In this document: one piece after another, positions 30,411 to 38,990 of the stretch | Layout: each line of letters begins with the position of its first letter | Numbering within the stretch: position 1 is the stretch's first letter | From: Methylobacterium sp. Leaf104 | Lineage (GTDB): Bacteria > Pseudomonadota > Alphaproteobacteria > Rhizobiales > Beijerinckiaceae | Reading direction: 5' to 3' | Length of the DNA stretch: 64,000 nucleotides | NCBI RefSeq assembly: GCF_001422885.1 | Contig: NZ_LMMZ01000006.1 | Location: 21,279-85,278, forward strand | Notes under the pieces: model-generated | What the model was told of the DNA's origin: nothing | What the model saw: only the letters and a program-made list of their open reading frames with translations | The model's database searches: none | Position numbers and translations under genes: made by a program

Positions 30411-30439
30411 CACCGCCAGCCAGCGAACTGTGCGAGCGA

Positions 30440-30613
30440 TCAGCGCTCGAGATAGCTCTTGAGGGTCGAGATGCGGTTGCCGACGAGGCGGACCGCGCGC
30501 TTCAGGCGGTCCTCCGACACGCCGAGGCGTGTGGCCATCGCGGTGCGCTGCTGGCTGTCGAAGATGTCGAGGTGGGTCTTTCCGGTCTTGGTGTCGAGCG
30601 GTTCCGTGAGCAT
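30440..30613 (-). CDS. DUF3606 domain small protein
   Basis: The 57-residue product reads MLTEPLDTKTGKTHLDIFDS and continues with QQRTAMATRLGVSEDRLKRAV and a final IKSYLER-like helix (STLKSYLER). This is the DUF3606 pattern: an N-terminal 'D/N' strand followed by a helix pair that looks like a helix-turn-helix. The function is unknown. It lies downstream of the TPR gene on the same strand and may be the last gene of the fliL-motE operon. Confidence 0.75.
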   Translation of the reverse strand: MLTEPLDTKTGKTHLDIFDSQQRTAMATRLGVSEDRLKRAVRLVGNRISTLKSYLER

Positions 30614-30804
30614 GGGGAGGCCTCTGCTGTGCCGGCTGGAACGTGCGCCGCACGGGTGATAGCGATTGAGGGCAGAACGTGGCGCGGACGCGTTTGTTGC
30701 GCTCGCGCGAACAGAATTCGCCGAATCGCATCAAGCTTTTACGCCGCATGGTGGACCCGCTCCCGAAACGCGCGTCCGGCGCCTCCGAGCGGCGTCGGCG
30801 CGGT

Positions 30805-33800
30805 TCAGCCAGGCGGTGTCGCCGGGGTCTGCGCGTCGGCAAGCGCATCCGCTTCGCCCTTGCCCGGAGCCGGAACGGCGCTCTCGGGATAGCGCTTGCG
30901 GTACTCCGAGAGGAACGCCTGGAGGGTCTGGGCGCTGGTGGCCTTCTGCGCGATCTCGCGGAAGCCGGCGGTGCGGGTGGCGTTGAACTGGCTGAGGAGC
31001 GCGAAGGTGCGGGCATCGACGCTCTCGGCCATCGGACCCGCGAACTTCGCACGCAGGCGCTCCAGGCTGAGGGTCTCGCTGGCGAGCCCGTAGGCGATCG
31101 CCGCCCGCAGCACGTCCGTCCGGGCGGCGTCGTCGAGGGGGGCGCGCCGGCGCCAGGCATCGCCGACCAGCGCCTCGTGGGCCTCCCCCGCCTCGCGCCA
31201 GCGCCGCCCGGTCCACAGGATGTCGGCGCGAAGGCGCTCGGCATCCGCCCCCGTTTCGCCCTCAATGGTCTCCAGGGCGAGGTCGGTGCGGGACAGGTCG
31301 GACAGGGCGCGGGCCCGCAGCAGGGCCCGCGCGCGGCGAAGGTCCTCCGGCAGTTCCGGCAGGTAGGTGACGTCGAGCGTCTGGAGGGCCTGGAGCGGCT
31401 TCTCGTCCATGAGGCGGATCGCGGCGAGCCGCGCCGCGACACCGGCTCGGCTCGCGCCGGTCAGGCGGTGATCGACCTGATGCTGCAGCAGCTCGCCCGC
31501 CGAATCAAGGAGATCGAGTTCGACGAGCCGGTCGGACAGGCGGCGGACGATCTCGTCGCCGCGTCGGCCCAGGGGTGCGAAGTCCTTGAAGTCGAAATAC
31601 ATCGCCAGGGCCTCGACCCCCGGCACCTTGAGGCTTCGTTCGCCGAGATAGAGGTCGTCGAAGAGCGCCTGAGCCATGTCGTGCACCTCGCGCACCACGG
31701 GCGTATCCGTCCCGAGGGCATCGGCGCGACGAGCGGTGAGGAGCGCCTGGCGCCAGCGCCCCGCCTCCATGTAGAGCTTGGCCAGGCCGGCGATCGTCCG
31801 CGGCTCGATGTCGCCGCCGTGCCAGGCCAGGGCCAGCCGCTCGAGGCGCTCGATGGCGTCCGCCGTCGGGAGCTTGCCGGCGGCGTGGCCGAGCAGGGTG
31901 GCGCGCAGGCGCGCCGCGGCGGCGACGTCCGCCTCGCTGCTTTCGCCGAGGCGCTCATAGGCATCGAGGGCGGCCACGGTCTGGCCCGTGACCTCGTCGA
32001 TCCGCGCCCGCAGCAGCGAGAGGTCTTCCTGGGTCGGCCGGTCGGCGACCCGGGCGGCCGCAATGATCTGGCGGTTGGCCGAATCCCAGTCGCCGGTCTC
32101 GACCGCAGCCTCGGCCGCCGCGGTGCGCAGGAAGGCCTGGAGATCGGTCGGATAGCGGTCGAGCACGCTCGCCGTGGCGCGGAACGAGCCGTCCGCCGCA
32201 CTCCAGCGGCCTTCGAGGGCCTCGACGTAACCCTGCCACAGGCGCGCCTCGGGATCGTTCCTGAGGATGTCGACGGCGAGGCCCGCGCGCGCGTCGCCGG
32301 TGCGCCCCATCAGGGCGTTGCCGATCACGGTCAGCATCGGAATGTCGCGCTGGCCGGCCAGGACCGGATCGTCCGAATAGATGCTGTTCAGGACGCCGAG
32401 GGCTTCCAACGACAGCCGATTGGCCAGCATGGTCCGGGCCAGAACCAGCCGGAGGGAGCCGCGCGAGGCACGCGGCGCCTCGGCGGCCGCCTGCAGCTGG
32501 TCGCGCATCAACTCGCGAATGTCGCCCCGCTGGGAAGATTCCCAAGGCCCCCGGTCGACGGCGAGATCGCTAAGCGTCGTGAGGGGGACCTCGGCCGGGC
32601 GCGCCACGCCCGAGACCGCCATGCCCCCTTCGCGACCGATCGCGACCCCGTCGAGATCCGGTCGTACGAGGAGGTCGTCGGCCTGCGCCAGGACCGCGAC
32701 GCCCTGGCGGCTCGGCAACAGCTCGAAATCGACGAAGGCCTGTCGCTTCGGGATGCCCGCCGGCTTCGGGCCGCGACCGGTGACGACGGCGATGCGCTCC
32801 CCGTCGAGCTTGAGCCAGGATGCGATGCCGGGGTTCGGCAGGCGTACGCCGATGCCGATCCGACCGGCCGGGTCGGTGATCCGGATCGCCGCGAGGGCCT
32901 CGCTCGCGGCCAGATTCTCACCGGCGACCAGTTCCCACCCGGTGGGCGCTTCGGCCGGGCCGACGGGCACGAGGTCGAACAGGCGGTCGCGCGGGACGGG
33001 AAAGCGCAAGGTCACGACGCGCCCGGTCCGCTGAGGTGGGCCGAGGGGCGTCAGCATCGGATCGCCGGGAGGCGCCCCGACGTCCTCCGCGGTCTCGAAC
33101 ACGAGGTTCGCGATGCCGGCCCGCTCGAACAGGGCGGCCGGAGGCAGGATCTTGAATGGAAAGACGAGGCCCGGACCGCTCGGGCGCGGGACCGTCACCA
33201 CAGCGGGGGCCGTCGGTTTGTTCTCAGCGGGCTCCGCGCTCCGACCCGGCATGCGCACCGGAGGCTTGTCGGACCTGACTTCTGCGGTCCTGGGGTCGGC
33301 CGACTTGCTCTCGTCGAATTTGCTCTCGACGACCTTGGCCTCGCCGGCGGGCATCGCCCCCTCCCCGGCCTTCGCGTCCGCTGCCGCGGCGGATTTCGGC
33401 TTCTCGGCGGGTTTACGGACGACGTCGAGGGTCGCCCCGTCCTCGTCGTGGAAGGTCCGGATCTCGTAGCCGGCGGCAGGGGTGACGAGGAGGCGGGCAC
33501 CGGTCTCGTCGCCCTCGACCGCCAGGGCTTCGATCGCTGGCTTCAAGCGCCCCCGGGTGGCGACATCGTCGATCCGCCACGCGCCCGGAATGGCGAGGCG
33601 GGTGGCGGGGCCGACGGCGCCGAATTGCGGCGCGGCGGATGCCGGCGCTCGCAGGCTGAGGCGCGTCAGGGTCGGAAGATGGGCGAGTTCCAGCCGCAGG
33701 GTCTTCGGTTCGGCGGGCGGCCTCGCCGCGCGCAGGGCCGCTTCCGCCGCCTGGGTCCGCCGAAACAGCTCGGCCACCACCTCCGGCGGCATCGCCGGAG

Positions 33801-34236
33801 GCAGCCCGGTCCAATCCTGAGGCAGGAGGTCGACGAACACCGTCTCGCCGGCGTCCTGGACGTTGACGCGGTAGGGACGCTGCAGCGCGAGGCGCAGGCC
33901 GAGGCCGTCGGGATCGCGTCGGACGGCGGAAACGTAGTCCGGCATCTCGGCGGCGATCTGCTCGGGACCGGCGCTCGCCTTCTCCGAGAAGCCGAGGACG
34001 AGGACGGATCCGGAAATGCGCGCCTTGACCGAAACGGGGGCGTCGAAGGTCAGGATGAGGCGACCGTAGCGCTCGATCTGCGCGCCCTTGATCGCCGTGA
34101 GGCGGGCGGCGATCGCGCCCGTGCCCCCGCACAGGGTCACGGCCACGATCGACATCGCGGCGAGTCCAGCCCGAAGCCGACGCCGTCGTGTCGGAATTCC
34201 GGCACCGAGAGCCATCGCAGGATACGCCAAACCCAT
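30805..34236 (-). CDS. Large TPR-repeat protein in flagellar cluster, unknown function
   Basis: From ATG 34236 the product is 1143 residues. It has an N-terminal hydrophobic segment (about residues 25-45) ending in IAARL, which may be a signal peptide. A region with VSVKARISGSVLVLGFSEKA follows, resembling an AMIN-like strand domain. A long Pro/Ala/Lys linker leads to a C-terminal half rich in alternating helices with TPR-like Ala/Leu/Tyr spacing. It probably acts in the periplasm as a scaffold. It follows the fliL-fliM-motE-ialB genes and has its own CtrA-like box upstream. No firm family is assigned. Confidence 0.6.
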   Translation of the reverse strand: MGLAYPAMALGAGIPTRRRRLRAGLAAMSIVAVTLCGGTGAIAARLTAIKGAQIERYGRLILTFDAPVSVKARISGSVLVLGFSEKASAGPEQIAAEMPDYVSAVRRDPDGLGLRLALQRPYRVNVQDAGETVFVDLLPQDWTGLPPAMPPEVVAELFRRTQAAEAALRAARPPAEPKTLRLELAHLPTLTRLSLRAPASAAPQFGAVGPATRLAIPGAWRIDDVATRGRLKPAIEALAVEGDETGARLLVTPAAGYEIRTFHDEDGATLDVVRKPAEKPKSAAAADAKAGEGAMPAGEAKVVESKFDESKSADPRTAEVRSDKPPVRMPGRSAEPAENKPTAPAVVTVPRPSGPGLVFPFKILPPAALFERAGIANLVFETAEDVGAPPGDPMLTPLGPPQRTGRVVTLRFPVPRDRLFDLVPVGPAEAPTGWELVAGENLAASEALAAIRITDPAGRIGIGVRLPNPGIASWLKLDGERIAVVTGRGPKPAGIPKRQAFVDFELLPSRQGVAVLAQADDLLVRPDLDGVAIGREGGMAVSGVARPAEVPLTTLSDLAVDRGPWESSQRGDIRELMRDQLQAAAEAPRASRGSLRLVLARTMLANRLSLEALGVLNSIYSDDPVLAGQRDIPMLTVIGNALMGRTGDARAGLAVDILRNDPEARLWQGYVEALEGRWSAADGSFRATASVLDRYPTDLQAFLRTAAAEAAVETGDWDSANRQIIAAARVADRPTQEDLSLLRARIDEVTGQTVAALDAYERLGESSEADVAAAARLRATLLGHAAGKLPTADAIERLERLALAWHGGDIEPRTIAGLAKLYMEAGRWRQALLTARRADALGTDTPVVREVHDMAQALFDDLYLGERSLKVPGVEALAMYFDFKDFAPLGRRGDEIVRRLSDRLVELDLLDSAGELLQHQVDHRLTGASRAGVAARLAAIRLMDEKPLQALQTLDVTYLPELPEDLRRARALLRARALSDLSRTDLALETIEGETGADAERLRADILWTGRRWREAGEAHEALVGDAWRRRAPLDDAARTDVLRAAIAYGLASETLSLERLRAKFAGPMAESVDARTFALLSQFNATRTAGFREIAQKATSAQTLQAFLSEYRKRYPESAVPAPGKGEADALADAQTPATPPG

Positions 34237-34307
34237 GGGACGGACCCGCTCGCACCCGAGCCGGTTCGCCTTACGCCGCACTGTCCGGGTACTCTCGCCC
34301 GTCGAGG

Positions 34308-34322
34308 CTAACGGGCGCTTAA
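34308..34322. promoter_or_regulatory. Degenerate CtrA-type box upstream of TPR gene
   Basis: CTAA-N7-TTAA on the plus strand differs from TTAA-N7-TTAA at one base. It lies 71 bp upstream of the TPR gene start. The match is weaker than those at flgB, fliO and flgF. Confidence 0.35.
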
Positions 34323-34348
34323 GACGCCGGGCGGCTTTGTCCCGACCG

Positions 34349-34762
34349 CTAACGTTTCGCGATCAGGCCAGGGATCGTCCGGCCGGTCTCGCCGAAATTC
34401 TCGGCGGCGCGGGCACAGTTGGCCGGAACGTCCTTGCCGTAGATCTCCGTATAGGCCCGGCTGCGGAGCTTGAGGTCGCCTTGCGCGAGATCGTCCGGCG
34501 CGACACCGAGGCCCGAGACGACGGCGTTCAAGCGCTCGGTGTTCGGCTTGAGATCCGGACAGGACGTCTCCACGAAGGCGAGCAGGCCGGCGAGCTTGGC
34601 CGCGCTGTTCTTCTGGCGCTCGGCCCTGGCCTCGGCCGCCGTCGGCGGGGGGCCGGGCGGCTTCTCCGGAGGCTGCTCCTCCTGGGCACGCGCGGAGTGC
34701 GCCAGCGATCCGGCCAGCAGCAGGGCGGTCAGGCTTCGGGTCAGCAGGGCCGATCTCTTCAC
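34349..34762 (-). CDS. Small secreted protein in flagellar cluster, unknown function
   Basis: The 137-residue product uses a GTG start with a strong AGGAG ribosome site 9 bp upstream. It has a signal peptide ending near ARAQE, a Pro-rich stretch, and a helical C-terminal part with SCPDLKPNTERL and PANCARAAENFG. The two Cys could form a periplasmic disulfide. I do not recognise the family. It lies between ialB-like and TPR genes on the same strand. Confidence 0.6.
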   Translation of the reverse strand: MKRSALLTRSLTALLLAGSLAHSARAQEEQPPEKPPGPPPTAAEARAERQKNSAAKLAGLLAFVETSCPDLKPNTERLNAVVSGLGVAPDDLAQGDLKLRSRAYTEIYGKDVPANCARAAENFGETGRTIPGLIAKR

Positions 34763-34800
34763 GGGTACGCTCCTCGGGTTCGGCCCCGCCACGGTCCGGC

Positions 34801-35466
34801 TCAGTTCGTCAGGGCGGCGGCGCGGGCCAGCGCATTGGCGAAACCTTCGAGCGGAACCGTGATGGTCACCGGGTCCTTGGCCTCCGGCTTGATCCCGGAC
34901 ACCAGCAGGCTCTTGGCGGTCTTCATCGTGTCGGTCGCCAGGGTGGGCAGGCTGATCGGGACGAGACATCCCTCCTGGCTGCAGGACAGATAGGGCGCGC
35001 CCTTGCCGAGCACGGCCTCGTCGAGCTTGAACGAGATGCCGGGCTCGATGGCGAGGCCGAGGGGCATCAGGATGAAGCCCTGGGCCCGGCCTTCGCTCGG
35101 CGGCCGGATCTCCAGCGCGAATTCCCGCCGGCCCTTGGCGCCCTGGGCCTGCATGATCGCACATTCGGCCTTCGCCTCGGGTTTGGCCTCCCTGGCGCAG
35201 GTCACGGTCCAGTCGCCATAGACCTCGCTCAGGGAGGTCGCGCCCGCGGGCCAGCCGGCGACGGGCGCCGGTGTCGCGGCAGCGGTCGGGGTGGGCGCCG
35301 CTTGCTTGGCGGACGCCGGCTTCGGCGGTGCGGGCTTGCGCGGCTTCGGCTTGGCCGGCGCCTCGGCGGCCTCCGGTACTTCGGCGTCCTGCGCGCGGGC
35401 GGGGGCCGTCGTCAGGAGGGCGAGGCCAAAGGCGGCGAGGACTCGAATCAGGCTGGTGGACGGCAC
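34801..35466 (-). CDS. Invasion-associated locus B (IalB) family protein
   Basis: From GTG 35466, preceded by GGGAG, the product is 221 residues with a signal peptide ending near ARAQD. A Lys/Pro/Ala-rich linker leads to the IalB domain with YGDWTVTCAREAKPEAKAEC, LMPLGLAIEPGISFKLDE, and LSCSQEGCLVPI. IalB-type proteins are periplasmic and of unclear biochemical function. The position in a flagellar operon is notable. The frame is open to 35565, but the chosen start places a clean signal peptide. Confidence 0.83.
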   Translation of the reverse strand: MPSTSLIRVLAAFGLALLTTAPARAQDAEVPEAAEAPAKPKPRKPAPPKPASAKQAAPTPTAAATPAPVAGWPAGATSLSEVYGDWTVTCAREAKPEAKAECAIMQAQGAKGRREFALEIRPPSEGRAQGFILMPLGLAIEPGISFKLDEAVLGKGAPYLSCSQEGCLVPISLPTLATDTMKTAKSLLVSGIKPEAKDPVTITVPLEGFANALARAAALTN

Positions 35467-35590
35467 GTGCTTTGGCTCCCGGAATCCGCGCGGCGGGGAC
35501 CTGACCCGCCCGGGATGCCTGCCCCTAGTCGGGCGCGGCCGAACGCGCAATGGACGCCGGCACAACCCGGTGGACGAGCGCCTGCAAGGC

Positions 35591-36406
35591 TCAGCGCCGC
35601 GGCGGGGGCTGCATCGGTGCGTCGATCGCCGGCAATTCGTTGGGACCGAGCCCGGCCGCGACCGTCGCGGCCGGGCCGCCGCCTTGCCCGCGGGCCCGGT
35701 TGGCCAGGGCCACGGTGAGCTTCTCGGCGGGTTCCGACTGCATGAGGGCCAGCACCTCGGCCATCTTGCGGGGGTTCATCGCCAGGACGATGGGCACGAG
35801 CACGTCGAGGCTGAGCCGGTCGAACACCCGCGCGGCGTCCTTGGGCTTCATCGTCTCGTACATCGTGACGATGTTCTTCAGCGCCGCGCGCTCGGCTTCC
35901 GCGCGCTGCGAGCCGCCTCCCTCGGCCTTGTCCTCGCCCTGCTTCAGGGTGTCGACGCCCTCCTCGAGCTTGCGCTCCGCGGTGCCGAGAAGCTGCTCGC
36001 GCAGGTCCAGGGCGTCGCTGCGCTGCTTCAGGGTGTCCCGCCGCGCGGCGAGCCGCTCCAGGATCGCGCGCTCGGAGGCCGGCATCGGCTCCGGGGGCGG
36101 CGGCGGACGGGAGGCCGGCTTCTCCGGCTCCGGAGGCTTCTCCGGCTCCTTCGGGGTGACCGAGCCGGTGGTGGAGGGATCGGCGGGCTCGTAGTTCGTG
36201 CGGGCCTTGGCGAGGACGCGCGCGAATTCGGGCAGCGGCGCCGTGAGATCCGGCTTGGATTCTTCGACGGCGATGGCCGCGACCTTCAGCACCAGAAGCC
36301 CGGCGGCCGCGAGGGTCACGGCATCGATCAGGCGCAGCTTCAGCGGCCGCGTCTGACGGAACCGGACGAAGCTGTTGGATCGCCTGGCGGGCGCCGGCTT
36401 CGTCAT
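35591..36406 (-). CDS. motE: MotE family flagellar protein
   Basis: The 271-residue protein has one N-terminal transmembrane helix (about residues 26-46), a Pro-rich linker, and a long coiled-coil region. It ends with the MgtE-N/MotE motif TMYETMKPKDAARVFDRLSL and VLVPIVLAMNPRKMAEVLA. Rhizobial MotE acts in the periplasm as a chaperone for MotC and so supports motility. Its ATG overlaps the TGA of the DUF6468 gene (36403-36406), indicating translational coupling. Confidence 0.85.
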   Translation of the reverse strand: MTKPAPARRSNSFVRFRQTRPLKLRLIDAVTLAAAGLLVLKVAAIAVEESKPDLTAPLPEFARVLAKARTNYEPADPSTTGSVTPKEPEKPPEPEKPASRPPPPPEPMPASERAILERLAARRDTLKQRSDALDLREQLLGTAERKLEEGVDTLKQGEDKAEGGGSQRAEAERAALKNIVTMYETMKPKDAARVFDRLSLDVLVPIVLAMNPRKMAEVLALMQSEPAEKLTVALANRARGQGGGPAATVAAGLGPNELPAIDAPMQPPPRR

Positions 36407-36918
36407 GCGGCCTTGCTCCGCAGCCGGCCGAGGGCGCGCTCGGACATGGCGAGAGCGGCCGCGGCTGCGACCCCGAGGCGCTCGCCGTTGGGGCTCGGCG
36501 GCGCGACCCGGACGGGCGGAACCACGCGCTCGAGATCGCGCGGTTCCGACGCCGGCGCCGGGCTCGCGGTCCGCGCGATCTCGCGGGCCGGGGTGGCCTG
36601 GGCGACGATGGAGGCGATGCGGGCGATCACCGTCTCACCGGCCGCCACGTGCGCGGCGAGATCCGTGGCGTAGCGCTCGGCGGTGCCGAGGCGGTCGGCC
36701 AGGGTCCGGTCACACTCGTCCAGGGTCGCGCGCAGGCCGACGATGGCCCGCTCCGCGGTGGAACTCGCCATGACGAGGTCGCCGATGGTCTGGCGCAGGG
36801 CCGCCTCGTCGGCCTTGAGCTTGGTGATGCGGCCGCTCAGGCGCATCGAGGAGACGATGCTGGCGACGAGCAGGACGGCGACGAGGCCGTCGGCGAGGAG
36901 GGTGACGAGGAGACTCAT
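36403..36918 (-). CDS. DUF6468 flagellar-associated membrane protein
   Basis: From ATG 36918 the product is 171 residues. It has one N-terminal transmembrane helix (about residues 4-26), followed by a long coiled-coil helix with SGRITKLKADEAALRQTIGDL. The rest is Pro/Ala-rich. It matches the DUF6468 pattern, whose members sit beside fliM in alphaproteobacterial flagellar operons. The molecular role is unknown. Confidence 0.65.
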   Translation of the reverse strand: MSLLVTLLADGLVAVLLVASIVSSMRLSGRITKLKADEAALRQTIGDLVMASSTAERAIVGLRATLDECDRTLADRLGTAERYATDLAAHVAAGETVIARIASIVAQATPAREIARTASPAPASEPRDLERVVPPVRVAPPSPNGERLGVAAAAALAMSERALGRLRSKAA

Positions 36919-36929
36919 GGCTGGTCGCG

Positions 36930-38147
36930 TCACCCGTCGTTGCGGTTGTTCATGGAGGCCTCGAAGGCCTGGAGCGTGGTGCGCGACCGGCGCAGGGGCC
37001 GGGTGAGCTGCACCGCGATGTTGTCGTCGATCCGGCCGATCCGCCCCTGCGTCAGGGCCCAGTCGCCGCAGCGGACCGCGATGAGGTCCGAGGGCTTGGT
37101 GTCGAACATCAGGGTGTCCCCGACCTTGAGCGACAGCACCTTCTTGAGCGGCAGCATCATCTCGTGCAGCACCGCCTCCATGGTCGCGTCGGCCTGCCAG
37201 ATCTCGGTGGCGAGGTGGCTTTCCCAGACGTGGTCGCGGCCGAGCTTCTCGCCCATGAAGCTCTGCATCAGCAGTTCACGGATCGGCTCGATGGTGGCGT
37301 AGGGGAACAGGATCTGCAGCAGGCCGCCGCGCCCGTCCATGTCCAGCTTGAGGCTGATCAGGATCGCGGCGTTGGCGGGCCGGGTGATGGTGGCGAAGCG
37401 CGGGTTGGTCTCGATCCGGTCGATGGCGAAGCGCACCGGCGAGAGCGGCTGGAACGAGAGCTCGAGGTCCGTGAGGATGATCTCCACGAGGCGCCGCACG
37501 AGCTGCATCTCGATGGTGGTGAAGGGCCGCCCGTCGAGGCGGGTCGACGAGCCGCCGCGCTTGCCGCCGAGGAGCAGGTCCAGGGTCGAGTAGGCGAGGT
37601 TCGACTCCACGGTGACGAGCCCTGAATTCTCCCAGGCATCGGCGCGGAAGACGCCGAGCAGGGTCGGCAGCGGAATCGCGTTGAGATAGTCGCCGAAGCG
37701 CACCGAAGTGATGTTGTCGAGGGTCACCTCGACGTTGTCCTGGAAGAAGTTGCGCAGGCTCGTCGACAACAACCGGATCATCCGGTCGAAGACGATTTCC
37801 AGCATCGGAAGGCGTTCGTACTGGACGACGCCGGAATCGACGATGGCGCGGACGCCGCCCGCCCCGGAGGCCGAGAGCTCGCGCAGGGAGAAGCCGAGGA
37901 CGCCGTCGATCTCGTCCTGGTTCAGGATGCGGTCGTTGCCGGCGAGTTCGGGGAGATTGTCGGTCTCCCCGTCCTCGATCATCGTCGCCCATTCGGCGGC
38001 GACGTCGCTGGCATGGGTCGTGGTGCCCTGCTCGGCCAGCGCCGCGCCCCACTCGTCGGCGAGCGAGGCTTCACCGCCCTCGCCGTTCTGGGCGATGAGT
38101 GCGGCGGCCCAGTCGTCCTCGTCGATCTCGTCGTCCGGTCCGGCCAT
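36930..38147 (-). CDS. fliM: Flagellar motor switch protein FliM
   Basis: From ATG 38147 the product is 405 residues. An acidic N-terminal region precedes the FliM core, which contains LSTSLRNFFQDNVEVTL, YLNAIPLPTLLGVFRADAW and LLQILFPYATIEPIREL. The C-terminal SpoA-like domain has LMFDTKPSDLIAVRCGDW. FliM forms the C-ring rotor and binds CheY-P. A longer frame from TTG 38174 is unlikely. The EIDWAA-type CheY-binding N-peptide is not obvious. fliL is upstream. Confidence 0.92.
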   Translation of the reverse strand: MAGPDDEIDEDDWAAALIAQNGEGGEASLADEWGAALAEQGTTTHASDVAAEWATMIEDGETDNLPELAGNDRILNQDEIDGVLGFSLRELSASGAGGVRAIVDSGVVQYERLPMLEIVFDRMIRLLSTSLRNFFQDNVEVTLDNITSVRFGDYLNAIPLPTLLGVFRADAWENSGLVTVESNLAYSTLDLLLGGKRGGSSTRLDGRPFTTIEMQLVRRLVEIILTDLELSFQPLSPVRFAIDRIETNPRFATITRPANAAILISLKLDMDGRGGLLQILFPYATIEPIRELLMQSFMGEKLGRDHVWESHLATEIWQADATMEAVLHEMMLPLKKVLSLKVGDTLMFDTKPSDLIAVRCGDWALTQGRIGRIDDNIAVQLTRPLRRSRTTLQAFEASMNNRNDG

Positions 38148-38201
38148 CAGACTCTCGTCACCTGCAAAACTCAAAAACTCCCGGCACGAGGCCGCGGCCG
38201 C

Positions 38202-38705
38202 CTACTGGATGACCACGTCCTTGAACAGGACCGCCTCGGCCCGGGCCGGTTGAATGGCGACGTTGACCCGGCGCAGCAATTCCTCGCGCAGGCGGTAGAT
38301 GCCGGCCGACCCGGCGAGATCGCTCGCGCGCAGATCACGCAGGTAGACCTGGAAGGCGTCCTCGATGCGCGGCATCAGGGGCTTCACCTCTCCCTCGACC
38401 TTGGCGTCCTTGAGTTCGATCGCGACCTTGATCTTGGCGAAGCGGGTCCGGTCCTGGCCCGGCTCGTTGGCCAGATTGACCATCATCTCGCGGACATCCA
38501 GGAACACGACCGGCTTCTTGACCTCGGCGACCGCCTCGCCGTGTCCGTCGCCGGCCTTTTTCTTCATGAAGAAGAAACCGCCGCCGCCGGCGAGCGCCAG
38601 CACCACGGCGCCGATGATGACGAGCTTCTTCTTGCCGGCCTTCGGGGCTTCGCCTTCGGCGCCCTCCTCACCCTCGGCGGCGGCCTTCTTCGGCTTCTTG
38701 GCCAT
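38202..38705 (-). CDS. fliL: Flagellar basal body protein FliL
   Basis: The 167-residue protein has a Lys-rich cytoplasmic N-terminus and one transmembrane helix (about residues 29-45, LVIIGAVVLALAGGGGFFF). A periplasmic FliL domain follows with LDVREMMVNLANEPGQDRTRF. FliL stabilises the stator and increases torque. It heads the fliL-fliM-DUF6468-motE operon, and its promoter region is shared with flgF. Confidence 0.92.
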   Translation of the reverse strand: MAKKPKKAAAEGEEGAEGEAPKAGKKKLVIIGAVVLALAGGGGFFFMKKKAGDGHGEAVAEVKKPVVFLDVREMMVNLANEPGQDRTRFAKIKVAIELKDAKVEGEVKPLMPRIEDAFQVYLRDLRASDLAGSAGIYRLREELLRRVNVAIQPARAEAVLFKDVVIQ

Positions 38706-38804
38706 CGTTGGACCTCGGGACTGCGCGGTGGGGTGAGCGACGGCCGCTCGACGGCGTCGGCATCTCAGAATGTCGGCACTCCAGAAGGTATCGGGCGAAC
38801 AGGG

Positions 38805-38819
38805 TTAACGTGTCGTTAA
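38805..38819. promoter_or_regulatory. CtrA-type box between fliL and flgF
   Basis: TTAA-CGTGTCG-TTAA is exact. It is 100 bp from the fliL start and 172 bp from the flgF start, and only 2 bp from the flagellar palindrome. It could serve both divergent operons. Confidence 0.65.
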
Positions 38820-38821
38820 GG

Positions 38822-38836
38822 CGGCAAAAGCTGCCG
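38822..38836. promoter_or_regulatory. Flagellar palindrome CGGCA-N5-TGCCG between fliL and flgF
   Basis: CGGCAAAAGCTGCCG lies just after the CtrA-type box and about 100 bp upstream of a sigma-54-like element before flgF. The distance fits an enhancer site. Confidence 0.65.
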
Positions 38837-38935
38837 GGTCGGAGTTGCCGCGCGGCCGGGACCGGCAGGCGCTGCCGCCCAGCGGAATCAGATGTAAATC
38901 CATGAAATTGAATGGTAATTCGTTTCGCGATGGAA

Positions 38936-38951
38936 TGGCACGGCCCGTGCA
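38936..38951 (+). promoter_or_regulatory. Sigma-54-like promoter for flgF
   Basis: TGGCACGGCCCGTGCA contains the invariant GG and GC separated by 10 bp. It matches TGGCACG-N4-TTGCA at every position but one. It lies 40 bp upstream of the flgF ATG. Confidence 0.6.
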
Positions 38952-38990
38952 GAGATGGAGGCGTCGTCGCTCGTCGGAGCTGAGAGTGTC

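Noticed and set aside
30679..34311. A 1210-codon frame opposite the TPR gene
   Set aside because: It mirrors the TPR gene, and its composition is typical of an antisense shadow.
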